64,000 nt of DNA, taken from Pagrus major. Taxonomy: Eukaryota; Chordata; Actinopteri; Spariformes; Sparidae. The stretch is taken from positions 16,137,466 to 16,201,465 of the forward strand of contig NC_133236.1 in assembly GCF_040436345.1 (NCBI RefSeq). Reading direction: 5' to 3'. Position numbers and translations under genes: made by a program. The stretch's first letter is position 1. The number at the start of each line of letters is the position of its first letter. Positions 30,545 through 38,890 of this stretch are shown piece by piece. A model generated the notes under the pieces. That model had not been told where the DNA came from, did not search any database, and saw only the letters and a list, made by a program, of their open reading frames with translations.

Positions 30545-33427
30545 ATGTACGCAGTGGAGCAGTCCGCATTCCCGATGGATAACAGTATCGTTATCTATCC
30601 AGAAGCTGTGAAGCCCATCGTGAACAGACATTTTGATCAAATCTCTGAAGCACAGTGGAGCCTGTTAGCTGATGGGATTTGTGAACCAGGAGTCGACACA
30701 ATACTGACTAATATGCTGTGTGAAATCATACAGACACTCTCTGCATCAGCTGTGAGCATAATCTTACCAATGTTTCAGGAGCGTCTACTGAGGAATGATT
30801 CACAGGCTGAAATAAGTACAGCTTTGGAAAACCTCAACACGCAGCTGGGAGACTCCCTCATTGGTACTTTTGCTGAAGTTCTTCACGTCTCACCGGAAAA
30901 ATGTGAGAGTGCAGAAAAGCTGACAGAGCTGGTCGAGGAGGAAGTTCTACAAAAGGTAACCTCTGCTGTATCTCTGGCCATCAACAGCCCTACACAGCAG
31001 GCAGGGTCTGCCATTTTTGTATCTGGCTCCATGTCTAGCACACCGTCTCTTTGTCAAATGGTGAGTCATGCTACCACATGTCTGAAAAGATTTACAAGTA
31101 TGCTGCACTCCAGTTGCCTATGCTGTTCGGGGTTCGAGTCCACAACACCGACCTTTGAACCAGAGAGATGTGAATCGTCTCAGAGCACGAAATCCAAGAT
31201 TTCTGTTCCCTACGTGAGACTTGAATCTTCTCAGAGCACGAAATCCAAGATCTCTGTTCCCTCAGAGAGATGTGAATCGTCTCAGAGCACGAAATCCAAG
31301 ATCTCTGTTCCCTCAGAGAGATGTGAATCGTCTCAGAGCACAAACTCCAAGATCTCTGTTCCCTCAGAGAGATGTGAATCGTCTCAGAGCACGACATCCA
31401 AGATCTCTGTTCCCTCAGAGAGATGTGAATCGTCTCAGAGCACGAAATCCAAGATCTCTGTTCCCTCAGAGAGATGTGAATCGTCTCAGAGCACAAAATC
31501 CAAGATCTCTGTTCCCTCAGAGAGATGTGAATCGTCTCAGAGCACGAAATCCAAGATCTCTGTTCCCTCAGAGAGATGTGAATCGTCTCAGAGCACGAAA
31601 TCCAAGATCTCTGTTCCCTCAGAGAGATGTGAATCTTCTCAGAGCATGAAATCCAAGATCTCTGCCCTTTCTGTGACTCAAGAAGTGGCTAAAATCCTTG
31701 ACAAATGGTCCACTGAAACACTGGATATCCGAGAAGAGGCTGACTCTGCTCTCCAGCCTCCCAGCCCCTCTTTGGATGCTTGTGATGCAGCGTTTGAAAT
31801 TGTCTCCATTATAAAGAATGACCTTCACTATTCGGATGGCGGAGATGATGGATGCAATGAGAAGAGTAGCTCATCCAAACATCATTTCAATTTGAGATTA
31901 ATACTTAAAAATGTGAGAGACTTTTTTGCCTCACGGGCCACACTTTCAAATGACACCGCAAACCAAGAAAAGTGCAAAAGCAGATGTTTTAAGTTTGCAC
32001 GAAAACAATTTAAGAAACTGACATCAGAGCTGAAAACATCGCTTGAGAAAGAAGACCTTGACTTTATTGTGCCTCTCAGTCGGGATTCAGGGTCCTCTCA
32101 GCCAACACTCAAAAAAGAGGATGCATCTGATGAAGGTTTTAATTTACCGGGAGCTGTTCCAGAGTCTCCAAGACCAAAATATGAGACTTGCATTCAGACC
32201 AGGACGACGCCATTCATCAGTGTAGAACGGACGCTGTCCTCTTCACTAGTTTATGATTGGATCAAATATGCTGTTGAGGCTTTGTTTAATATTTTAAACC
32301 TGCCAAAGAAATCTGCACCACACGCCAAGAAAAACCTGAAAACCTTGGCCAACCAGCTTTCAAAAGACTTGTCTGATGAATTATATGGTCATGACATGGC
32401 TATCAGCACATATCAAAATCCCTTAAATACAGTGAGAGGAAGTTTAGCTGACCCTGTCATCATTCGTCTTGGGCGGTGGGTGAACTCAAGTGGGTTCAGC
32501 CCTTCTCTTAAAAGCATCATGATTGAGGATTCAGTGGGAAAGTTCTTGCAGCGGATGTGTCTCTGGGTAGAGAAGGAGCAATCAAACCAGGCAAGTCACA
32601 GTGAGAAAGTGTCTGGTGCGCTAGGCGACATCGAAGACCTAATCCAAAAAATAGTGACCCCACCAGAAGAAAAGGACGCCATCACACCAGAGCCCCTTGA
32701 AGCCAGCGACAGACACGCTACAACACCCTATTGTTCAACTCCAGTCTTACCTTTCAACGATTTCTGCAATGACGATGACAGTGATGACAGGGAGTTGAAT
32801 GTGACGACTGATGATAGTCTGATCTTGGAGGAGAACAATGTCAGAGTGGCTTCAGGAGATATATCTCCTAAAGTAACTTCTGAGAGTAGACTGGTGTCTT
32901 CCCGCTGTCCTTCAGTGTCTCAAAACTACAACGTGACAAGCACTGAAAAGTCAGACAGGGGATTCTCATTAGAGTCAGCTGACACCTCATCTTGTATGTC
33001 AGAGAGGACAACCAACAACATTATCACGGTTCTGCTCATGAGACTCATCATGACTGCCTCTCAGAAAACCAGAAAGTCCACTCAGGCAAAAGACATCGAC
33101 AACATCGTGAAGCGTCTCTCAGAAATGGCGCGGGATAACATCAACATTGCTGACTCGGATGTCAAAAAAACTAGAAACAACATGAAAAAAATCAACAAAG
33201 CAGTGATCAAGGACCTTAAGAAGGAGTTCGGCTCTTCTGAAAAGCTACTGGAGGCTGCAATGGAAACAAACAATTCATCTTTTGATGAAGCTGTAATTAA
33301 GTATCTGAAAATCCATCTGGATGGCCTCCAGAGACTAAAAAGGTCTGTAGTTGCCAGATTCTTTTCAAGGGTGCGAAAAGCTTTCACCAAACCCTTTAGG
33401 TGCATCACTGTGTGCAGCGACGTCTAA
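30545..33427 (+). CDS. Unrecognised long intronless ORF, copy A (960 residues)
   Basis: I do not recognise this protein. A single uninterrupted ORF of 960 codons starts at the first in-frame ATG (30545, gacATGtac); 34 open codons precede it back to a stop. No signal peptide or clear membrane span is seen. The N-terminal ~200 residues look helical (SEAQWSLLADGICEPGVDTI, LVEEEVLQKVTSAVSLAI). Residues 206-375 are ten 17-residue repeats (SERCESSQSTKSKISVP type). Residues 376-960 alternate predicted amphipathic helices with Ser/Asp-rich linkers, for example YDWIKYAVEALFNIL, KKNLKTLANQLSKDLSDELY and VGKFLQRMCLWVEKE. The C-terminus is basic (VARFFSRVRKAFTKPFR). Near-identity to copy B with few replacement changes argues that it is translated. 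The compact CRE/TATA promoter and lack of introns would fit a germ-cell gene, but that is inference. An upstream noncoding exon joining at the CAG before 30443 is possible. Confidence 0.75.
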   Translation: MYAVEQSAFPMDNSIVIYPEAVKPIVNRHFDQISEAQWSLLADGICEPGVDTILTNMLCEIIQTLSASAVSIILPMFQERLLRNDSQAEISTALENLNTQLGDSLIGTFAEVLHVSPEKCESAEKLTELVEEEVLQKVTSAVSLAINSPTQQAGSAIFVSGSMSSTPSLCQMVSHATTCLKRFTSMLHSSCLCCSGFESTTPTFEPERCESSQSTKSKISVPYVRLESSQSTKSKISVPSERCESSQSTKSKISVPSERCESSQSTNSKISVPSERCESSQSTTSKISVPSERCESSQSTKSKISVPSERCESSQSTKSKISVPSERCESSQSTKSKISVPSERCESSQSTKSKISVPSERCESSQSMKSKISALSVTQEVAKILDKWSTETLDIREEADSALQPPSPSLDACDAAFEIVSIIKNDLHYSDGGDDGCNEKSSSSKHHFNLRLILKNVRDFFASRATLSNDTANQEKCKSRCFKFARKQFKKLTSELKTSLEKEDLDFIVPLSRDSGSSQPTLKKEDASDEGFNLPGAVPESPRPKYETCIQTRTTPFISVERTLSSSLVYDWIKYAVEALFNILNLPKKSAPHAKKNLKTLANQLSKDLSDELYGHDMAISTYQNPLNTVRGSLADPVIIRLGRWVNSSGFSPSLKSIMIEDSVGKFLQRMCLWVEKEQSNQASHSEKVSGALGDIEDLIQKIVTPPEEKDAITPEPLEASDRHATTPYCSTPVLPFNDFCNDDDSDDRELNVTTDDSLILEENNVRVASGDISPKVTSESRLVSSRCPSVSQNYNVTSTEKSDRGFSLESADTSSCMSERTTNNIITVLLMRLIMTASQKTRKSTQAKDIDNIVKRLSEMARDNINIADSDVKKTRNNMKKINKAVIKDLKKEFGSSEKLLEAAMETNNSSFDEAVIKYLKIHLDGLQRLKRSVVARFFSRVRKAFTKPFRCITVCSDV
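31160..31669 (+). repeat. Ten 51-bp coding repeats in ORF A
   Basis: Each unit encodes a 17-residue Ser-rich motif of the form (S/P)ERCESSQSTKSKISVP. Unit 2 reads YVRLESS.., units 4 and 5 have N or T for the first K, and unit 10 ends ..MKSKISAL. The period is a multiple of three, so copy changes keep the frame. Long ORFs in other frames here (31092-31496 -, 31221-31649 +) are by-products. Confidence 0.95.
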
Positions 33428-33485
33428 ATAACCATCTCGACCTTTTTCACCGCCCCCCACTTCTTTTAACATCTCGAAGCCTTCA

Positions 33486-33611
33486 GCATTCATCTTGAAG
33501 GAAACAGGTTCACAAACTATCACACCTTCCGTCTCACCTGAGTTGTAGTAGGTCAGGTGAAGTGGAAATTAGCTGTGGAACTAGAGAACTTCTTTCCTTC
33601 AAGATGAATGC
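33486..33611. repeat. Fold-back element 3' of ORF A
   Basis: The 19-mer at 33486-33504 (gcattcatcttgaaggaaa) is perfectly inverted at 33593-33611. An inner pair CACCTGA/TCAGGTG sits at the apex and the sequence between is partly self-complementary. It lies 59 bp after the stop codon, so it may form a hairpin in the 3' UTR. Confidence 0.8.
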
Positions 33612-33629
33612 CATCAATGGACCTTTCTC

Positions 33630-34035
33630 ACAGCAATGGTCAGGGTTGGATTCCCAGCCTCCATCGTAGCTTTGTGGAGTTTCTTGACTCCCTGGGTTAG
33701 TACGGTTTCCTCCGAGTCGCTTCGGTTCCCCAACATTACATTCGTAATATAAAAAAAAAACGCTAACCAGGCCATTCAGGCAGTGGTCAGGGTTGGATTT
33801 CCTACCTCGATAGTTGCTGTGTGGAGTGTCTTGACTCCCTGGATTAGTACGGTTTCCTCCGAGTTACTTCGGTTCCCCGACATTACATTCGTAATGTAAA
33901 AAAAACATACGCTAACCAGGCCATTCAGGCAGTGGTCAGGGTTGGATTTCCTGCCTCGATCATTGCTGTGTGGAGCTTCAAGACTTGCCATGTTGCGCGG
34001 GTTTACCCCGGGAAATCCGGTTTCCTCCCACATAG
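33630..34035. repeat. ~135-bp tandem repeat, three units, behind ORF A
   Basis: Each unit contains ggtcagggttggatt, a tgtggag..cttgac block, tacggtttcctccgag, cattacattcgtaat and an A-run. The last unit ends gggaaatccggtttcctccc, resembling a motif widespread in animal interspersed repeats. A possible AATAAA signal follows at 34068-34073. Confidence 0.75.
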
Positions 34036-35134
34036 AAAATAATTCAAATCCGATATAACAATATTAAAATAAAAGAATCAAAATTGAAAAATAAAAGTAA
34101 ATGTTTGTGTTTTTATAATGTATACTCAAGCTGATTCAAAAAAAATAAACAATGTGTACGTTTATATAAACTTATTTTATTTCAATTACTTTTTAGATAC
34201 TCATCAATTATTTTATCAGAACAAACTGTATGCATCTGACATTTTAAAAGTCTAAATAGACTTTTCATGGCTGTTTTCACCAAGTTATATACAATCCAAT
34301 ACTGCTGTCATGTCCACTAACCCAGGGGGACAAGGACTCTTGTTAGCTTGAAGTCATCAGACTTTCTTCTTTCTTAATTTCTTTAACAAAATCAAGTAAT
34401 CTGCATTATTATTATCTTTGAATTCTTTATTTCGCCAGTGTTTCTTTGCAGAACCGTGTGGAGATGAATATTTAAAAAGACATAGCAGGCTTTGTGACAG
34501 TTTTGCCTGCCTATTTGTCCAATTTAACCTCCAAATATCTATAAACTGCAAATGAATAAAGTTATTACCATTATTATCTTGGAATCTTTTCATTTTCTGC
34601 AAGGATTCAGTTTTTTTATGAATTGGTTATAGTTCACTATAACCGCAAACCTGGTTATAGTTGATTCACAGTCGTGTCCTGTCACATAGGTGGAGGGAAG
34701 TTGCAAAACTCAAGGTACGTTATGTTTTCAGAAAGTACAGATGTTTGGGGTTTTTTGCACTGTCTCGATGGTGTCTGTGATATCCAGTCCACTCTGGTTC
34801 GTTAAAGAGCCAGGCATGGTGACTGACTCACTTTTGTTCAAGTATATTCAGTAAAAACGGATGACTCATATTTAATGGCAATGCCGTCCAGAGCTTGACA
34901 CTAAATGTTAAAAACATACCATAATTAAAGAGAAAACCAATGATTCTTTTTCTACTATTTTTTGAATATGAACATACATCTTAGTCATTGATCCTATTAG
35001 ACAGACTGATTGATTTATTGATTGATTGGTTGATCAGTGTGAATGGAAATTATTCGCATTTTCTGTTTGCTATCTGTAACTATTTGGTCGTATTACTGCA
35101 ACTTCACTTCCGCCAAAATGTGTATGTGCCGCAC

Positions 35135-35315
35135 GTGTCCGTGTGCGCATGCGCATGTTTGTGTGTGTGCGCATGCGCGTGTTTGTGTGTGTCCGGTGCG
35201 CGCTTTGATTTGCTTTGATGTGCTTTGATGTGCTTTGATGATGTGCTTTGATCAAAGCTAAATAGTGACGTCATAGAATCTTGGATGCATAAATACTAAT
35301 GCAGGTTCATAAAAG
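35135..35315 (+). promoter_or_regulatory. Compact promoter of long ORF B
   Basis: Same arrangement as copy A but with two NRF1-type sites (GCGCATGCGC at 35145-35154 and 35169-35178) instead of one. CTTTGAT occurs at 35203, 35213, 35223, 35233 and 35246 with inverted ATCAAAG at 35251. The CRE TGACGTCA is at 35266-35273, followed by the same TATA-like boxes. The extra NRF1 site lies in a locally duplicated gtgtgcgcatgcgc segment. Confidence 0.6.
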
Positions 35316-35443
35316 CTACTTTTAGTTTTTACTAAAAACAGGTGCTGACCAGAACAGACCACACGCAGGAACCACAGCTAGAAACTACACATAACTGGAC
35401 AATTTTTAGCAAGTTTCAAACCAACTTAACGAAAGAAAAAGAC

Positions 35444-38122
35444 ATGTACGCAGTGGAGCAGTCCGCATTCCCGATGGATAACAGTATCGTTATCTATCCA
35501 GAAGCTGTGAAGCCCATCGTGAACAGACATTTTGATCAAATCTCTGAAGCACAGTGGAGCCTGTTAGCTGATGGGATTTGTGAACCAGGAGTCGACACAA
35601 TACTGACTAATATGCTGTGTGAAATCATACAGACACTCTCTGCATCAGCTGTGAGCATAATCTTACCAATGTTTCAGGAGCGTCTACTGAGGAATGATTC
35701 ACAGGCTGAAATAAGTACAGCTTTGGAAAACCTCAACACGCAGCTGGGAGACTCCCTCATTGGTACTTTTGCTGAAGTTCTTCACGTCTCACCGGAAAAA
35801 TGTGAGAGTGCAGAAAAGCTGACAGAGCTGGTCGAGGAGGAAGTTCTACAAAAGGTAACCTCTGCTGTATCTCTGGCCATCAACAGCCCTACACAGCAGG
35901 CAGGGTCTGCCATTTTTGTATCTGGCTCCATGTCTAGCACACCGTCTCTTTGTCAAATGGTGAGTCATGCTACCACATGTCTGAAAAGATTTACAAGTAT
36001 GCTGCACTCCAGTTGCCTATGCTGTTCGGGGTTCGAGTCCACAACACCGACCTTTGAACCAGAGAGATGTGAATCGTCTGAGAGCACGACATCCAAGATT
36101 TCTGTTCCCTACGTGAGACTTGAATCTTCTCAGAGCACGAAATCCAAGATTTCTGCTCCCTCAGAGAGATGTGAATCGTCTCAGAGCACGAAATCCAAGA
36201 TCTCTGTTCCCTCAGAGAGATGTGAATCGTCTCAGAGCACGAAATCCAAGATCTCTGTTCCCTCAGAGAGATGTGAATCGTCTCAGAGCACGAAATCCAA
36301 GATCTCTGTTCCCTCAGAGAGATGTGAATCTTCTCAGAGCATGAAATCCAAGATCTCTGCCCTTTCTGTGACTCAAGAAGTGGCTAAAATCCTTGACAAA
36401 TGGTCCACTGAAACACTGGATATCCAAGAAGAGGCTGACTCTGCTCTCCAGCCTCCCAGCCCCTCTTTGGATGCTTGTGACGCAGCATTTGAAATTGTCT
36501 CCATTATAAAGAATGACCTTCACTATTCGGACGGCGGAGATGATGGATGCAATGAGAAGAGTAGCTCATCCAAACATCATTTCAATTTGAGATTAATACT
36601 TAAAAATGTGAGAGACTTTTTTGCCTCACGGGCCACACTTTCAAATGACACCGCAAACCAAGAAAAGCGCAAAAGCAGATGTTTTAAGTTTGCACGAAAA
36701 CAATTTAAGAAACTGACATCAGAGCTGAAAACATCGCTTGAGAAAGAAGACCTTGACTTTATCGTGCCTCTCAGTCGGGATTCAGGGTCCTCTCAGCCAA
36801 CACTCAAAAAAGAGGATGCATCTGATGAAGGTTTTAATTTACCGGGAGCTGTTCCAGAGTCTCCAAGACCAAAATATGAGACTTGCATTCAGACCAGGAC
36901 GACGCCATTCATCAGTGTAGAACGGACGCTGTCCTCTTCACTAGGGTATGATTGGATCAAATATGCTGTTGAGGCCTTGTTTAATATTTTAAACCTGCCA
37001 AAGAAATCTGCACCACACGCCAAGAAAAACCTGAAAACCTTGGCCAACCAGCTTTCAAAAGACTTGTCTGATGAATTATATGGTCATGACATGGCTATCA
37101 GCACATATCAAAATCCCTTAAATACAGTGAGAGGAAGTTTAGCTGACCCTGTCATTATTCGTCTTGGGCGGTGGGTGAACTCAAGTTGGTTCAGCCCTTC
37201 TCTTAAAAGCATCATGATTGAGGATTCAGTGGGAAAGTTCTTGCAGCGGATGTGTCTCTGGGTAGAGAAGGAGCAATCAAACCAGGCAAGTCACAGTGAG
37301 AAAGTGTCTGGTGCGCTAGGCGACATCGAAGACCTAATCCAAAAAATAGTGACCCCACCAGAAGAAAAGGACGCCATCGCACCAGAGCCCCTTGAAGCCA
37401 GCGACAGACACACTACAACACCCTATTGTTCAACTCCAGTCTTACCTTTCAACGATTTCTGCAATGACGATGACAGTGATGACAGGGAGTTGAATGTGAC
37501 GACTGATGATAGTCTGATCTTGGAGGAGAACAATGTCAGAGTGGCTTCAGGAGATATATCTCCTAAAGTAACTTCTGAGAGTAGACTGGTGTCTTCCCGC
37601 TGTCCTTCAGTGTCTCAAAACTACAACGTGACAAGCACTGAAAAGTCAGACAGGGGATTCTCATTAGAGTCAGCTGACACCTCATCTTGTATGTCAGAGA
37701 GGACAACCAACAACATTATCACGGTTCTGCTCATGAGACTCATCATGACTGCCTCTCAGAAAACCAGAAAGTCCACTCAGGCAAAAGACATCGACAACAT
37801 CGTGAAGCGTCTCTCAGAAATGGCGCGGGATAACATCAACATTGCTGACTCGGATGTCAAAAAAACTAGAAACAACATGAAAAAAATCAACAAAGCAGTG
37901 ATCAAGGACCTTAAGAAGGAGTTCGGCTCTTCTGAAAAGCTACTGGAGGCTGCAATGGAAACAAACAATTCATCTTTTGATGAAGCTGTAATTAAGTATC
38001 TGAAAATCCATCTGGATGGCCTCCAGAGACTAAAAAGGTCTGTAGTTGCCAGATTCTTTTCAAGGGTGCGAAAAGCTTTCACTAAACCCTTTAGGTGCAT
38101 CACTGTGTGCAGCGACGTCTAA
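35444..38122 (+). CDS. Unrecognised long intronless ORF, copy B (892 residues)
   Basis: Tandem paralogue of the ORF at 30545, with the same start context and same C-terminus (RCITVCSDV). It is 68 residues shorter, exactly four 17-residue repeats (6 units at 36059-36364 against 10). Outside the repeat block I count six replacements by eye: (A numbering) R396Q, C477R, V569G, G650W, T714A and A725T, with about seven silent changes. Such a low replacement load in a ~790-residue region suggests either a very recent event, gene conversion or purifying selection. Function unknown; both copies are intact and could be co-expressed from their near-identical promoters. Confidence 0.75.
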   Translation: MYAVEQSAFPMDNSIVIYPEAVKPIVNRHFDQISEAQWSLLADGICEPGVDTILTNMLCEIIQTLSASAVSIILPMFQERLLRNDSQAEISTALENLNTQLGDSLIGTFAEVLHVSPEKCESAEKLTELVEEEVLQKVTSAVSLAINSPTQQAGSAIFVSGSMSSTPSLCQMVSHATTCLKRFTSMLHSSCLCCSGFESTTPTFEPERCESSESTTSKISVPYVRLESSQSTKSKISAPSERCESSQSTKSKISVPSERCESSQSTKSKISVPSERCESSQSTKSKISVPSERCESSQSMKSKISALSVTQEVAKILDKWSTETLDIQEEADSALQPPSPSLDACDAAFEIVSIIKNDLHYSDGGDDGCNEKSSSSKHHFNLRLILKNVRDFFASRATLSNDTANQEKRKSRCFKFARKQFKKLTSELKTSLEKEDLDFIVPLSRDSGSSQPTLKKEDASDEGFNLPGAVPESPRPKYETCIQTRTTPFISVERTLSSSLGYDWIKYAVEALFNILNLPKKSAPHAKKNLKTLANQLSKDLSDELYGHDMAISTYQNPLNTVRGSLADPVIIRLGRWVNSSWFSPSLKSIMIEDSVGKFLQRMCLWVEKEQSNQASHSEKVSGALGDIEDLIQKIVTPPEEKDAIAPEPLEASDRHTTTPYCSTPVLPFNDFCNDDDSDDRELNVTTDDSLILEENNVRVASGDISPKVTSESRLVSSRCPSVSQNYNVTSTEKSDRGFSLESADTSSCMSERTTNNIITVLLMRLIMTASQKTRKSTQAKDIDNIVKRLSEMARDNINIADSDVKKTRNNMKKINKAVIKDLKKEFGSSEKLLEAAMETNNSSFDEAVIKYLKIHLDGLQRLKRSVVARFFSRVRKAFTKPFRCITVCSDV
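36059..36364 (+). repeat. Six 51-bp coding repeats in ORF B
   Basis: Same 17-residue unit as in copy A. Unit 1 reads PERCESSESTTSKISVP and unit 2 ends KISAP; the last unit ends KSKISAL as in A. The first two and last units are position-matched between copies, so gain or loss occurred in the middle. Confidence 0.95.
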
Positions 38123-38180
38123 ATAACCATCTCGACCTTTTTCACCGCCCCCCGCTTCTTTTAACATCTCGAAGCCTTCA

Positions 38181-38306
38181 GCATTCATCTTGAAGGAAAC
38201 AGGTTCACAAACTATCACACCTTCCATCTCACCTGAGTTGTAGTAGGTCAGGTGAAGTGGAAATTAGCTGTGGAACTAGAGAACTTCTTTCCTTCAAGAT
38301 GAATGC
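38181..38306. repeat. Fold-back element 3' of ORF B
   Basis: Copy of 33486-33611, with both 19-nt arms (38181-38199 and 38288-38306) and the inner CACCTGA/TCAGGTG pair preserved. Confidence 0.8.
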
Positions 38307-38324
38307 CATCAATGGACCTTTCTC

Positions 38325-38730
38325 ACAGCAATGGTCAGGGTTGGATTCCCAGCCTCCATCGTAGCTTTGTGGAGTTTCTTGACTCCCTGGGTTAGTACGG
38401 TTTCCTCCGAGTCGCTTCGGTTCCCCAACATTACATTCGTAATATAAAAAAAAAACGCTAACCAGGCCATTCAGGCAGTGGTCAGGGTTGGATTTCCTGC
38501 CTCGATAGTTGCTGTGTGGAGTGTCTTGACTCCCTGAATTAGTACGGTTTCCTCCGAGTTACTTCGGTTCCCCGACATTACATTCGTAATATAAAAAAAA
38601 CATACGCTAACCAGGCCATTCAGGCAGTGGTCAGGGTTGGATTTCCTGCCTCGATCATTGCTGTGTGGAGTTTCAAGACTTGCCGTGTTGCGTGGGTTTA
38701 CCCCGGGAAATCCGGTTTCCTCCCACATAG
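38325..38730. repeat. ~135-bp tandem repeat, three units, behind ORF B
   Basis: Copy of 33630-34035, with only scattered substitutions by eye. Confidence 0.75.
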
Positions 38731-38890
38731 AAAATAATTCAAATCCGATATAACAATATTAAAATAAAAGAATCAAAATTGAAAAATAAAAGTAAATGTT
38801 TGTGTTTTTATAATGTATACTCAAGCTGATTTAAAAGAAAATAAATCATGTGTGCATTTATATAAACTTATTTTATTTCGATTACTTTTT

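Larger units (their letters stand above)
29402..34193 (+). repeat. Tandem duplication unit A (4.8 kb)
   Basis: It starts at gatactcatcaattatttta, which recurs at 34196 at the start of unit B. The unit holds a flank of about 255 bp (roughly 90% identical to B by eye), a region that does not align with B (about 29660-30085, with a (TG)n tract at 29963-29989), then a core from ~30088 (promoter, long ORF, fold-back, minisatellite) that is nearly identical to B. Units are head-to-tail with the junction at about 34193. Confidence 0.85.
34194..38890 (+). repeat. Tandem duplication unit B (4.7 kb)
   Basis: Second copy of the unit beginning at 29402. Homology ends near 38890, where unit A reads cttattttatttcaattact followed by the start of unit B, whereas this copy runs into tttatttatttattt and unique sequence. 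It is shorter mainly by 204 bp of coding repeat. Confidence 0.85.

Noticed and set aside
31092-31649. 134-codon minus ORF and 142-codon second plus-frame ORF over the repeat array
   Set aside because: A stop-free 51-bp repeat stays open in several frames automatically. Only the 960-codon frame extends beyond the array and is preserved in both copies.
33776-34033. 85-codon minus ORF, repeated at 38471-38728
   Set aside because: Lies wholly in the ~135-bp minisatellite; no domain and no promoter or start context.
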